Shown piece by piece: positions 32,423 through 45,692 of a DNA stretch of 64,000 nucleotides. The stretch spans positions 32,373,992-32,437,991 of the forward strand of contig CM077600.1 of assembly GCA_039654915.1 (NCBI GenBank), written 5' to 3'. The position numbers were made by a program, and so were the translations under genes. Each line of letters begins with the position of its first letter. The first letter of the stretch is position 1. The notes below the pieces were generated by a model that worked only from the letters and a program-made list of their open reading frames with translations, ran no database searches and was not told the origin of the DNA. Origin of the DNA: Aquilaria yunnanensis. Lineage: Eukaryota > Streptophyta > Magnoliopsida > Malvales > Thymelaeaceae.

Positions 32423-34272
32423 GTCAGCAGCTCTACTCACAGAACTTAAAGCCTGCCTTTTGAATCTGAGCTCCCGGAGAACTCTTCTTCCTAAGCTAAC
32501 CTTTTCATACAATTTTTGTAATAAAACATGAACTGGAAAACCACAGACTCGTGGTAGAGAAAGTGCAGAAAAGGACAATCCCGCGTGAATATTGAAAGGA
32601 CCAAAAATGTGCCAAATGTTTCAAATCAAGTTGCTTTTTTCTTGCACAAATCAAGGATCAACAGAGTGAGAGATACGTTTGACTTGAAAAGAGCGCAGGG
32701 CACGAAAAAGGCCCCGACCTTCACTTGATTGTAATAAAGTCTAACCCTGGTACTTGACTAGAAACCGTTTTGTCCTCGTAACTTCAAAACCAAACCTCAA
32801 CAACATTCATTTACTACAACTAAGCTGTCCATGTCTCTGCATTTTTCTCTAACTCTAGCGTTACTCACATGCAAGTGGCTTCTCCCTCTCTCTCTCTCTC
32901 TCGGACGCGGACAGTGAGGAAGGAAAGAGAGGAATTGAATCTGGAAATGACCCACAAACAAAATAAGCCAGATCCGCCTGACAGTGACACATAGGAGATT
33001 CAGAAAACAAAAAAAGAAACAGACAATAAATAAATAAAGCACCCTTTTTTTAAGGTACTGCCTGTGAGGAAAGATTTTTTACTCGATGCTTTGGAAAACA
33101 AAATGGTAGTAGCGAAAAGACAAAGAACGTCCGAGAAAAAAAAGGAAGGAAATAATGCAAATGAACCTACACCAGCAGGGATCTTTGATCCAGACATTTC
33201 AGGCTTTTCGGAACCATTTTACTTATATTATAATTGCTCTTATTCAAAGAAATAGAATACTTTTACATATTCTTGAAATTTGGTAAATAGCTCTCGTTTT
33301 TTGAATATCCAAAAACCAAAAAACTTTTTTATGTGGCACGCCTTTTTCCCCCCTTGAAGAGCCCACAGAGCCAACCAACGTTAAGTTGCTTTCTCCCATT
33401 CTAACAAGGTTGGAATTTGATAATTTTTGTTTCTACAGCAAATATATTTATCACCTTAAAGTTCAGTTCGCAAGTTCTCCATTTTCTTGTTCACTTGAGT
33501 TTTTTTTTTTTTTTTAAATTTTTGATTTCTTTCAATTTCCTGTTTTTCAATTTCACTCCTCGGGGAATGGTGACGTGACCAGCTGCACTTTTGATTCAAA
33601 GATGCAAGATCTGTCACATACATACAGCCTGTAGTAGTAGGACCCGTAGACCACCGTCACGACTGACGGGTTCGTCCTCCTAATTTCCTCCCAAACTTTA
33701 AAAGCTTTCGGTGATTATTAGGTATCCATCCTTATAATTGTATTAATTTCTGTAGATGTTGAATCTAAATTGGTGGAAACCGACTTGACTCGGCCACAAG
33801 AGCTAGACTGGAAAATGCTCGGAAAAAGGCCAAACCCCAAAAAGATTGTGCAATTCCAGAAGAAACAAGAGGGTTCTTAAATAAATGGATGATTTTGGTA
33901 GAGCATTTATAGAGTTGGATCCATATAAATCGGGTATGTTATTGACTGGTCAAATATACGCGAATTACTTACCGTGTTTTTTTTTCCAAATCAGGTTTAA
34001 GGCACCTTTTTTTTTTTGTAATTATCATTTCTATCTCAAATAAAGCAAGTGTTTTTGTCAAAAAGAAAAAGTCCTACAGAGATAGAGTAACATGCTAGTT
34101 TCTCTTACAGGCAAGCGGCTGATTTATATATAAGCTTGTTTGCCCCGACATGGCCCATATCGAAACTCTGATTCCAAGTTGTCCATTTTGTACAATAGCT
34201 AGTCCCGCTGAAGCTCCATGTGTTTGGTTATCCACAAACTTCTTGGATCCTGCAGAAATCTGGAGATTCTAA
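32423..34272. other. region between the two minus-strand genes; promoter and 5' UTR of MLO
   Basis: A CT run at 32884-32902 (GA-rich on the gene strand) probably belongs to the MLO 5' untranslated region or promoter, as such runs are common there. Open frames before and after it are short and shared by no family I know. I see no other gene. Confidence 0.4.
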
Positions 34273-35406
34273 TCAAGTGAAGCTAAGCTGCATCTGCTCC
34301 AGAGCCACATCTTCTACGTCGCTTACACTTCTCACACGCTGGTTCAATTCATTAAGCATGTTACGCCATTCCGATGGATCATGCACTCCTCTCATTCTGC
34401 TACTCACTTCTATTATGGCCAAGGGCAGGCCAAAGCATTTCTCTGCAACCGATCTTACAATTGGCAACAGCTCCAGAGTGTTCAGATTATCTTGCCCAAG
34501 ACGTACTCTTTGCAAGAGCAATTCCCAGGCTTCTTGTTTGGGAAGTGGCTTAAGCCTAACCACCTTACAGTCCAAGCTCCGGCACACCTTCAATGATCGA
34601 GTTGTCAACACCAGTTTACTTCCATTACAAGGCTCAGGAATTCCCACTTCCTCGAGAGAAAGCCTGTCCCCTACGCCATCCAAAATCAACAGACACCGTT
34701 TCTTGTTACTCAAAACCTCATATAGATTTCCTGTTCTTCTTGTTTCATCTTCGTCTTCAGGAAGATGTACATTTAGTGCGCGTGCAATGTCATTTTGTAG
34801 CTTAGCAATGTTCTTTTCCTTTGATGCAGTGACCCAAACTACTGCATCAAACATTTTAGCCTCTTCTATCAGGAGATTGTTGATATGCTTCATGACTGCT
34901 GTTTTCCCAACCCCTAGCATTCCAACAACTCCAATCTTTCCAATCTTATCATCTCTCAGATATCCCAAAATCTCATTCAAACGGCTCTTCGCAGTTTCCC
35001 CAACTAGAGCTGTAGTTGGCAGCAGTTGCCCGACCGCCAATTCATCAACCACCAAGCCATCAGGAAAACTGCCCTTTTCTTGTAGTTCTTGAACTTGTTG
35101 TATCATTTCGGAGGCCAATTCTGCCAGGCTTGGACGACCATAGAATTTGCACTTACTAACTGCTCCTTCTAGCTCCTCCATTTGATCCTCAATCCTTTTG
35201 AAGCATTCAAACCAACGTCGCACTTCTTTCTTGGATTTCTTTCTAGGATTCATCTCACTGTTCAATAGCGCTGATTCCATGTCTTCCTTCTGACTGTTTA
35301 GTTCCGCGTATTTCCTTTTCAGCTTCTCCATATTGGGCTCCAAGCTTTTGTAGTTCACGTAGTAGTATTCAACTGCACCAAGTATCTTACTGACCACGAA
35401 ATCCAT
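34273..35406 (-). CDS. truncated CC-NB-ARC disease resistance protein (RPS2/RPS5-like), no LRR
   Basis: 377 aa from the Met at 35406, which starts just after an apparent acceptor (CTCCAG, next to 35417). The first 120 residues are charged and helical and fit a CC domain. The NB-ARC part shows the P-loop GMLGVGKT near 162-169, kinase-2 LLILDGVG near 239-246 (the usual LDDVW is altered), RNBS-B GSKLVLTTRS near 262-271 and FGLPLAI near 325-331. The frame stops at QLSFT, where full-length CNLs continue through MHD and LRRs; no LRR text follows. It may be a short helper or decoy, or a broken CNL. Full-length proteins act as intracellular immune receptors that bind ADP/ATP. Confidence 0.88.
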   Translation of the reverse strand: MDFVVSKILGAVEYYYVNYKSLEPNMEKLKRKYAELNSQKEDMESALLNSEMNPRKKSKKEVRRWFECFKRIEDQMEELEGAVSKCKFYGRPSLAELASEMIQQVQELQEKGSFPDGLVVDELAVGQLLPTTALVGETAKSRLNEILGYLRDDKIGKIGVVGMLGVGKTAVMKHINNLLIEEAKMFDAVVWVTASKEKNIAKLQNDIARALNVHLPEDEDETRRTGNLYEVLSNKKRCLLILDGVGDRLSLEEVGIPEPCNGSKLVLTTRSLKVCRSLDCKVVRLKPLPKQEAWELLLQRVRLGQDNLNTLELLPIVRSVAEKCFGLPLAIIEVSSRMRGVHDPSEWRNMLNELNQRVRSVSDVEDVALEQMQLSFT

Positions 35407-35490
35407 GGCCAGAGTTCCAACTTCCTGGAGTAAAACCAAATATTCAGTTAACACAACATATTAAGCAAGTTTGTGAACGAGTGATTCGAT

Positions 35491-36329
35491 TAAGGGTGAG
35501 CATGGGTTGGGTAAAATACAAATCCAACCAAAACCACCCATATTGGGTTGGGTTAAGTTGGATAAAAATTGATTATGGTTTGAAGGTTGGTTCTACATAT
35601 GTAAAAATCAACAGTTTTTGGATTGATTCTAGTTCCACATATAATTAACCTGCGGTGGAACTGAACCAAAATTATGATATTACTAAATTATCCATGCATT
35701 TATGTATTGAAAAAATAAAGAATTGTGAGGGTGTTTTAATCTTTTATATTAAAGCTAATATTCCTAATCTTGAATCTAAATTGGAGCAGGGGATAGAAAA
35801 TTGTTTACGTTTTCATATTGTAAGAAATTAAAATGACGTAGTGATTGATTTGGTTTAAGTAGCAAGTGAATATGTATCAGATTAAATATTATTTTATTTC
35901 TACAAATTAAAGAAAAGAAATAAAGTATATAATTAGAGATCTTCCAGAATTTGCAAAGACATTTTTGTGAAATTGCATGCAATTAGATACATTTGTCTTC
36001 TTGTTATATTATATAACAGCATGTCAAACTTTTTTAATATCATTAAAAACGAATGTATTTAAATACGAATTTAGTTGTGTATTGTGTTAAATATTTCATA
36101 AATAAGTTGTGAATGAAATTTGATTGAATTTAAATGTTGCTATAGGTATATTATATAAACCGAAAAACTCAAAAACCAGAATTGAAAAATCCTGAACTAT
36201 GGTTTTGGTTCTTTTGCAGTTCTTGGTTCTCAAGTTGGGCAAAAAAAATTTAGAACCGAGCTTATTTTGAGTTGGTTCGGTTCCACAAAAAAACCAAACC
36301 TATTTCAAACCGACCCATGCTCACCCTTA
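35491..36329. mobile_element. non-autonomous hAT element, 839 bp
   Basis: Perfect 17-bp terminal inverted repeats, TAAGGGTGAGCATGGGT and its complement, flanked by the 8-bp duplication GATTCGAT (35483-35490 and 36330-36337). The 8-bp duplication is diagnostic of hAT. The interior is AT-rich and non-coding, with subterminal inverted text such as TTGGTTCTA. A further short copy of the right end (to 36360) and a third GATTCGAT (36361-36368) follow. Confidence 0.9.
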
Positions 36330-36897
36330 GATTCGATTTGAAGACCCATGCTCACCCCTAGATTCGATTTGAACTAGAATGGCTTGAATCCCCAATTGGC
36401 CCATGAACTATCAGGAATCTTACCTTTTGGCCTTTGAACTAATATTGGTTCTCAAACAGCCCCTGAACTATTTAGGTAGGGCACAGTTTAGTTTTGATAG
36501 TTCATGTCTATTTGGGAACTGATAGAAGTTCAAGGGCCAAAAGGTTAGATCTTTTTATAGTTGAGGGTCGAATTGATTATCAATCCAATTGAAATACCTC
36601 AAGGAAAACTAGCACAATCTGTCCCTAAACTACGTTCCCTGTTACTATTTGTTCCTCCAACTCGTACATACTTCACACATAACCAATACTTGTAAGTAAA
36701 TTGCGGGGTAAAAATCAGAGACTCGGAATCATGATCCATACAGGAAATTCTACATAAACACCAATTGCTCTAAAACATCTGGAATGATCCATATGAAGAG
36801 TTCGAATTAGTTATCAAAAAGTCGGTTCAGATCAATTCTCGCAGTATTAATACATGAGATCTGAAAGGAAGAGGGTGAGAAGCTCAAAACTGAGTAC

Positions 36898-37030
36898 CTG
36901 CTGCGCTGCGATACAGCTGCAAAGAGTTGGTTATGTCTCAGCCGAAGAAACCCAGAAAATAGGAATCAGCAGAAGACTTCGTTAACTGGCTTTTCCCATA
37001 CTCGTACATCGGAAGGACTGGTGAGGTGAA
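36898..37030 (-). other. possible 5' untranslated exon of the CC-NB-ARC gene
   Basis: A donor (CAG before GTACTC) at 36898 and the acceptor at about 35418 would remove a 1.5-kb intron and join to the coding exon. The intron would then hold the whole hAT element at 35491-36329. This is inference from splice-site-like sequence only; the upstream limit is arbitrary. Confidence 0.3.
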
Positions 37031-37329
37031 AGGGGAGAGGAAAAGAAAATATGAGTCAACAGTCAACTCCTTCACATTTTCTAACTTTGAAAGGCAAGCG
37101 TTAGCGACGTGAAGGTGAAGCTTCTCCTTTCTTTAACAAAACAAGCATTTGGATTTATTTTCAGCTAATCTACCGTCAATGTTTTGTACTCGGTCCGCAA
37201 GCGAGGGCACATGATTTGAGCAAATAAATCATTAAAATTGGGTTTAAATTCATTTTACACCCTCAAAGTAATTACCTCAGTTATTTTTATCTATGAATTA
37301 TAACTCAGATTAACTCAATATCTAGACTA

Positions 37330-40300
37330 TAGGGGTGAGCACGGATCAGGTAAAACCATGGATTTATCCAACTCAATAAGGATAGGTAGGGTTGGGTTGG
37401 GTAAAAATTGATCATGGTTTGTGAATTGGTTCCATTTGTAAAAAAACCAACAATTTTTTGGTTGGTTTCGGTTCCATGTGGAACCAAACTGAGATTATTA
37501 TAAGTTAGTTTACATGTATATTATATATTATGTAAAATGTAAGGGTAAATATGAAAGTTCAGAAAGTATAGGAGTTTGAATGTCCTTTTAAACAAAAATG
37601 AATAGTCCACATTGGGTATTACCATTTTCTAATTCAATAATTAGTCTTCTCTGTCTCTGTCTCTCCACTTCACTCCAGCTGCAGCTGATTCATAACTCCT
37701 TATTCTTCAAAGTTCAAAACAGAGAAAGGGTTAGGGTTTCCAAGTAGAGCACCAAATTAAAAAACAAAGACAAAAAAGATGAGGCTATCGGCGTAGGTAT
37801 GGTGATCAACTGATTGAGAATCGAGTGTCATGCTCTTCGTTGCCGGTAAATTAGATTTGGAATCAGTTTTTGATTTCCTGGTTCATTTCAAATCGATTCG
37901 TGGTTCCTGTAATGTTTTTTATTTTGACTCATTTTTTTTTTTTTTTTGTAACTCTCTTCTGATTTGCAGCTTGCTTTCAATTCACAACGGTCTTCCGATT
38001 CATGGCCTTTCATTTTGGTCTTCCAATTCACAACGGTCTTCCGATTCGCAGCTCGCTTTCGTTTCACAACAAAATGGGCAAAGTTTCTTCCTGACGCTCA
38101 GCCGCCCAGGTATCCCCTCCGTATAAGTGTTAATTTCTGTGTATAAGTGTTATACCTATCTGTCAATGTAAAAGTTCTTGATGTCTTTAAAACTGCTTAA
38201 TAAGTAAATTGGTATCCAATATTTTAAAACTTGCTTTCTGTTGCCTCTTATTATTCATAAGAGATCAAAACCATGTGATTGAGTATTGCTAAATGCTAAC
38301 CAGTCAAGTTGTAGGCTTTCGGTAAACAAATTGATTGGTGAAGTTCCCACATAATCGGTTCTGTCCTAAGTATGGCACTAGAGCGACGATATCTTTGCAT
38401 ATAGATAATGTAAATGAAGATTTTAATGTTAATTTTAGATTATCATATATTGAATGCTTAACCTTGTATTTATAATGAATTAGCTATAATCCTGTAACTT
38501 TAGGTTTCCCTGTGATCAGTAAAATATGAGAATGTTAGGGAAGTGAACCCTGGTAAATTATCCTAGTTTTGTCCTCTAACCATAGAGCAGCAGAGATTCC
38601 ATGAGCAGGTCTAGTAATGGATATTATTACATGGTTTTCTTTTCTTATTCTTTGCTTTTGTAGTCTGTTGGTTACGTTCCAGTTTTTTTTGTTGTTTTCT
38701 TTTTTTGGTTGTTCAATAAGAATAAAATGATCACGTTTTTAACTGTTACTAATACATACTTGAATTCATACCAGGTCTCTGTATGTCCAAACTGTGGTGG
38801 AGACAGTAAAATGATTTTTTAATATTGCCGGAAATGTGTTGGCAAAGGTTTTACACGTGTTAAGAAGAAAACAAGGTGAATTATAATGAAGATTCAATAA
38901 TAATGCTCTCTTGATACCTGTGTTATATTAGTATTCATCTCTAAAAATTATCTCGTTAAATAGCTTACTAAATAGTTCTTTTTTTTTTTTTAAGAAAATC
39001 CTATGCCCTAGTAATATCCCCTGAGAAAACAGATTACTAAAATAGGTATACCTAATTCTAGACATTAAGGTCTTAACTCTTAACCAAATACTCCATTCTT
39101 CCTAAGTTCTTTGCACTATTCACTATTCACACCAATTAATATAAATTTTTAATCTTCAATAATTTAGTATATAAATGTAAGTTTTTTTTATAAATAAATG
39201 ATAAATGGAGAATTATAGTTCCTAAATACTACTATTATGTTTTTAAAAATTTTATAGAAAATATAATATAAATAAATCATGCCCTGGTAGCCTTCTTTAA
39301 TTTTCTTCACTTTCATTGAATTGTTTGAAGCGTGTCTATCTTTTCAATTATAAAGAAGATTTGGATTTAAACAAGTTAGTGGTATCTTGATTACTCCTAC
39401 TTTTTTTTCTGCTACTGTTTGCTGTAAGTTGGGTTTATTCTCTTTGCAACCCTCTTATGGTTTATTCTCTTCACAACCCTTCTAGGCTATTGTTTGTTGT
39501 AACTTAGGTTTATTTGGCTATTATGTTTGCTGTACCTTGGGTTTATTTTCTTTTGCTCCTGTTTGCTGTAACTTGGCTTTGATTTATATGGTTGTTCTTT
39601 TTCGTTTCGCAGCCTTCTTCCGTTTCGATTCCTTCATCTAGTTTGTAGCCTTCATTTTACAACAAAAGGAGCAGAGTTTCTTCTCAACACCTAGGTAATA
39701 AATTTCTTCCACTTCTGTATCTTTGGTTATATGTTCTCCCCAACATCATTTTATTGGAAAAAATATGTTGATAATGGTACTTGCTAGCTACTGAACTAAC
39801 AACTAGAAGGGAGAGGTTTTTCAATTAATCATATATCAGTAATCTTTGATTTTGGTGGAAGCTAGGATTCACACGGTGTTCTATTATTGTACCATGATGG
39901 AAATATCAAGTTCTGTATCTTCATATTCGATGGGTATTATGGAACATAATTTTGTTATTATTGGTGCTGCTTGTTTGTTTATGCTAGTTTATTTTAGTTC
40001 AATATTCTAATACAAAATTTTTATATAAAAATAACATATGTCAAATACATCTCCTCCAACTGAAATAAGCACTGATGCACCTACATCCACTCCAAGTGTA
40101 GGAGCTACTAATGCTCCAAATACCCTAGCACCTAATGCTCTAAGCACAGAGGGGACTGGTTCTGGGAACGCAGCAAAAGAGAATACAAGTTCTAAAATTT
40201 GGGCTACTTTTTTTAAGATTTCTGATCCACAGAAAAAAGAAAAAGAAAAAGCTAAATGTAAGCATTGTGGAAAGATTTATGTTTGCCCAAGTACATATGG

Positions 40301-43300
40301 TACAAGCACATTGTGGAAACATTATCATAAATGCATTAAGAATCCGAATAGGGGTAAAAATAAGAAGCAAAAATGTTCGGCTGTTTAGTTGTGAGATCAA
40401 GATACTTATAGTGTTGTTAGTGTGAAGTTTAATCAAGAGACTTTAAAGAAAGGGTTGTGCAAGATGATAATGGTAGATGAATTACCCTTTAAGTTTGTGG
40501 AATGAGAAGGCTTCCATAATTTTCTTCAACTTTGTGAACCTCGATTTCGCATACCTTCCCATTTTACAATAGCTAGAGGTTGCATGAGGCTTTACTTAGA
40601 GGGAAAAAAAATTAATGGCTACCTTGAAAAATAATACACAAAGGGTTTGTCTGACAACTAATACATGGTCTTTTCTGCAAAATATTAACTACATGTGTCT
40701 CACAGTTTTCTTTATTGGTAATGATTAGAAGCTGCAAAAGAGAATTTTGAACTTTTGTCCAATCTCTAGTCACAAAGGTGATGACATTGGTAGGGAGATT
40801 GAAAAGTGTTTACATGATTGGAAGCTTGACAATGTTTTCACAATAACAGTTGATAATGCAAGTTCTAATGATACTGTCATTGCATATTTAAAGAGGAAAC
40901 TTAAGGATCGGAGTTCAACTGGTTTATCTTGTGATTTTATTCATATGAGATGTGTTGCCCACATTCTTAATTTTGTTGTGCAAGATGGTCTAAAAGAATC
41001 AGATTTGACTATTTCAAAGATTCGTGAAGTTGTCCGTTCTGTTAGGGCTTCTCCTCAAAGGCTTAGCACATTTAAGGAATGTGTTAAGCATGAAAAAATA
41101 GGGTTCAAAAGTCACTTATGTTTGGATGTAGTGACTAGGTGGAATTCAACCTACCTAATATTGGAAACTGCTGTTAAATTTTAGAAAGCCTTTGAGAGAT
41201 TAGAGGAGATAGATTCCAAATATGTAGTTGAACTCTTGGGAAAAAATGGGATACCCAATAAGAATGATTGGGAGAAGGCCAAAGTTTTAGTCAAGTTCTT
41301 ACAAGCCTTTTGCAATGTTACTTTGCGAATCTCTGGTTCTTTATATGTCACTTCAAATAACTTTATGCTTAAGATTTATTCCATATTGTGCCTATTGAAT
41401 GAGTGGACGAAAAGTGATGATCAAAACTTAAAGTTAATGGTTATGAAAATGAAAGAAAATTTTGACAAATACTGGAAGAATATGGACAAGATGAATATGT
41501 TGTTGTTTGTTGCAATGATCCTTGATCCCTGGTACAAGCTCAAGTACATGAAGGCCATGTTTAGGCAAGTGCATGAGAAAGATGAAACAGAGAAGTTGGT
41601 AGCTAAAGTGAAGGATACATTGATTCTTTTAGTTAATTTTTATGATTCTTCACCTTCAAATAAAGTGGACAAGAATAGGGCTGAAGTTTATGAATTCATG
41701 GACATTGAAGGTAGAGAAAAAAGTCATCTTTCTTTGTTGAAATCGAAATTGAAAGACACCTTAAAAGAAGAAGATTTGATAGATATCAAATTAGAGTTGG
41801 AAAAATATTTGGATGAACAATGTGAAAAAGATGTAACTGATTTCGACATACTTAATTGGTGGAAGGGGAATTCATCAAGGTATGTATTGCTTTTGAGGAT
41901 TGCAAGAGATGTGCTAAGCATACCTATTTCCACCGTTGCATCAGAATCGGCCTTCTCGGTTGGTGGTAGAGCTCTTGACTTATTTCGGAGTTCCTTAACT
42001 CCTGTTGTGGTTCAGGCCCTCATTTGTGGCCAAGATTGGCTTCGTGCTTCCCCTCTACCTATTTAAAGATGATTGAAAAATGTAAATTTTATGATTTGGT
42101 TCTAATGTTACTAATTTATTAATTCATTTTTTTGTATGATCTTATTTTGATTGATGATATGCTTGTCTTTTAGATTTGTGTGATTTGCACATGGAGTCGG
42201 GCATTACCACATAGGCTAATCTTGCATCTTAGGGGTAGTTGTACAGGTAAATGCATGCTTTTGTTTACTTTTTTTTACTTTTCTTCAATGATATGATGAT
42301 AAAAGTTGCCAATTAAGGCTGATTAAATAAAAATAGTGAGGCTGCTTGTTTATGAGTTAAAATTAGAATTAAATTGGATGTTTCAGTGAAATTGCATGTA
42401 GTTAGAGGGTTCGCGAGTGCTGTTGGTGGCTAAAGAATGTGTACTAGGTGCTACCGTGCTGGTGATAAAATATGTGTAGTTTATGCTGGTGTTGAAAGAA
42501 TATGTAACAAACTTTGAATTCTACTAGGAACTTTTTGTATTTAAATATGGATTTATATCTGTAGCATGTTGAATGTTCTCTAAATTTATTGTGGATCGAA
42601 TCCGTGTGGATTTTGATGTTTTGAGTAGTGTCACCATCTTTGCCCCCTCCCCTCCACCCTTCGAAATTTCCTCAACAATTAGCACCGTAAAAATAAAGTT
42701 AGCCTCCCTAATGGGCCACCCTAACCAGGTTCTTAGTGCCAAACACGTGTTTGAATCCACTGTTCTAGGTGTGTATTGCTTCTTTATTTGCCACTTAATC
42801 CCCTGTCTTCTCAAATTATTGATTCTAATTTGAATAATGGTTTGTTTCATATGCTCCGTGAATGTTTAATTTGTTGGGGTTTTAAGTTTGATTCAATTTT
42901 TTGTGTTGGTGCCTTGTGTTTGAAATTACAGGGAAAACAATATTGTGTCAATTTCTGGGTTTTATGACACAGAAGCCATTGTTTCTTTAGCTTTCATATT
43001 ACATGTAGTTAGTTTAGTTTTTTTAGGCAACTTCTGTTTCTTTCTTGATAGGAGCTTACAGCTTGTTCGGCGTAATTTAAAATGGCCATGTTAAAGTGCT
43101 TTTTGTGTTTTTCCTTAGTTTAGGGAGTAGGCCCTTTTTTTTCTTCCTTTACTATCCCTATAATTTCAATTAATTACCACCACTTTGACTGGTAAATTAG
43201 ATGCCCACTTGGATCAGACTAGTCCTCCCACCAACCACTTACTCACCAAAATATCAGCCAATGTTCAGCTCATCAAAAAGTCTAGCCATGAGGTGGAACT

Positions 43301-43487
43301 AAAAGCTGTATATGTTGTGGAACTGTCAAACCCAAGGACCCAGAACCGAAAACACCCAGAAACATGGTTTTGGTTCTGATCAGTTATCGGTTCTTGGGTT
43401 GGGTTGAAATTTTGTGGAACTGAAGGTATTTTGGCTTAGTTCAGTTCCGCCATTAATTTGTATCAAACCAAACCATGATCAGTCCTA
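37330..43487 (+). mobile_element. hAT element of about 6.2 kb with degenerate transposase
   Basis: The left end TAGGGGTGAGCACGG is followed by subterminal text shared with the 839-bp element (GGGTTGGGTAAAAATTGAT). The right end is eroded but still complementary in part (TGATCAGTCCTA). Near-identical 8-bp flanks CTAGACTA (37322-37329) and CTAAACTA (43488-43495) fit an old hAT target duplication. The middle carries the transposase remnant. 37330-40037 and 42067-43487 are non-coding, apart from small open frames I do not trust. Confidence 0.75.
40038..42066 (+). pseudogene. hAT transposase (BED finger, RNase H-like core, C-terminal dimerisation domain), broken
   Basis: Three frame pieces match one hAT transposase. 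40038-40388 gives a Thr/Pro/Ser-rich start and a BED zinc finger (C-K-H-C...H-x-x-x-C). 40747-41184 gives FTITVDNASSND and HMRCVAHILNFVVQDGL, then LCLDVVTRWNSTY, all typical of the catalytic core. 41236-42066 ends with the dimerisation motif ASESAFSVGGR...SL. Several in-frame stops lie between 40386 and 40747 and at 41182, so no full protein can be made. The mutations show that the copy is not recent. Confidence 0.88.
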
Positions 43488-43495
43488 CTAAACTA

Positions 43496-44109
43496 CGAAA
43501 AATAGGACATTTATCCATTGCCTTGCTAACTTGATCATTTGTTAAAAGCGCAAAATGTCCTAATTAAAGAGGTAAAAATATCCTAATTTTCATACTTCGA
43601 TGGAATTTTCGTAATTTGATGAGTGAGTTGATTGTCATAAATCAAGTTGCAAAGTATCTAAGCCAACAAAGCTCAAGCGTACATAATGGTTTTAGGCCTT
43701 GAAATTATATAATTGTTGCAAATGTTACATGGAAAGGTGTTTTTTTTTTTTCTGAAGCAATGGGTTTGGGGACTTTCCGAGCCAATGGTTATATAAACCT
43801 ATTAATTGGGATTTTACGATGATGGAAAAGGTTGTGAGTTGATATTGTAACTCCAAACCCTTTTTTTTTTTGTCATGACTCGCTATAAATATGAAGAAAA
43901 GTTATTGTTGTTTGTTTCTTTTATGGAGGGGATTTTATTTCGTTGAGTTTAAAGACACTTGCTAAAGTATCTTAATTTTGCCTTTGACTCTGGGAACCTT
44001 AAGAGGCTCCACCCTCCATCTTCAAAACCCCGACAATGGCTAACTGTCATTATACTCTTGTGGCTAGAGTTGATATTGGCAATGATTTACAAATCATAAT
44101 TGCATTTGC
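43496..44109. other. intergenic, nothing recognised
   Basis: AT-rich DNA with T-runs. I see no gene or clear repeat. Confidence 0.3.
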
Positions 44110-45290
44110 ACCAGTTATTCAACTTTACTCGTTGGACAAAAACTAGATTTAGCCCTTAACTCAAGTAAAATGGAAACGTGATTATTTGAATATCAACTCG
44201 GATACATAACCCCTCAAACTTAATAAAATGGAACACTTAAGCCCAATTTTCAAAAACCATGAGTCACATGCTTACTTTTGTAACATGTGGGATTGAATGG
44301 CTTAAAATTAGAAGCATCAAAGAAATATAATGATTCAATACATCAAAGTCGGAGTCTTCATCTTCTCCTGCAACTAAAGTTTCTTCACTCAATAACACTT
44401 AAGCATTAGAGAAACAAAAAAAATTTCACTCAGCTAAAATTGGCGGAATACTCTTTGATTTACTAAAAAATTATAGAACCTAGCAAAATAAAAATTAAAA
44501 AATAAATTTAAAATACTCAAGGTCGTCTATTAGGTTCAACTAAAAAGGAGGAAAAAGTGAATCAAATAGCACAAATAGTCAGAACACAAAATCCAAAAGT
44601 ATACTATTAGGCTCATCACCCAAAGCTTTGATTGCTCCTAACCGAATCTTATTCATGATTTTTTAGTGAATCGACAGTAATATTGATTGGAAGATTTATT
44701 GGAAAAGTAAATTTTTATTGATTTACTAGAAAAGTGGACTTTTATCTTTGTGTTTAGTTGTGATGATGGCTTTAAAAATGTGAGGTGTAGGTGGGTGGTG
44801 ATGAAGGCAATGGCGATGATATTGAAGTTGGTGATTGCAATGTGCCATCATTGATATGGTGGTCCAGAAACTTGGTATTTAGTGGCAATATGAATAATTG
44901 CATTAGGGGTGGATGAAGCGGAAAAGTGAAGGCATGACAGTGTCTAGGTTTGGGTGGTGAGAATGATGGTAGAGGCAGGACTATAAGTTCAAAAGAAAAT
45001 TAGGAGAGATTTCATAAGAGCTTATGTTTTTTTTTACTATTTGATTTGAAACACTTTCATTTTGATTATTTCAGTATCAAATGTTATAACACATTAAAAA
45101 ACAACAACTTCTGTTACTGAAGTTAGCCGCATGCTAGCATGTGACTAATGGCAGTTGTTGGTTGGGCTTATATGCCCAAGGTTCCAAAGATTAGGGGATT
45201 ATATGCCATAGGTTTGAATTAAAGGGATCATATTTATGTTTTACTCAAGTTCAAAAGCTAAATTTTGATTTTGTTCTTTATTTTGATATA
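44110..45290. mobile_element. inverted-repeat element, about 1.2 kb
   Basis: The ends read as diverged complements over about 150 bases: CAAAAACTAGATTTAGCCCTTAACTC at left, and at right the complement of AAAATTTAGCTTTTGAACTTG, followed by matching TGAGTAAAA and CACATGCTT-type text. The interior is non-coding. Superfamily unknown; long arms fit MULE or fold-back types. Boundaries are approximate. Confidence 0.55.
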
Positions 45291-45692
45291 ATTGTTCTTT
45301 TTATCTCATCTTGTTGTTCTTTGACAATTCTATTTCTTCATTTTGATACTCTATCTATGCAAAGTTATTTGCAACATTCACTATTCAGCAATTAATATAT
45401 AATTTTTTTATATAAATGAAAAAATTTTATATATAAATAATAAATAAAGACCTATAGTTTCTATATATATATTTAAATTTTTTCTAACAAACACTAATAT
45501 AAATATATTCAAGTCAAACTATTAAAAAAAATCAAATGTTTCAAAAAATACACTACAAAGGGATTATTTAATAACTACTTGCTATAGCTTTAGTAGTTAT
45601 TTATTCTCAGATTCTTTATGCTCTCTTGTTAAATATAGTTGTCTCATTATCTTATCTTGATGTTCTCTAAACAAATCTATTTTTTCCCTTTA

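Noticed and set aside
34220..35092. 290-aa plus-strand frame
   Set aside because: It is antisense to the CC-NB-ARC gene and shows no family text of its own.
38790..38880. Zinc-ribbon-like phrase (C-P-N-C-G-G...C-R-K-C) in the hAT 5' region
   Set aside because: Interrupted by a stop and too short to support a gene.
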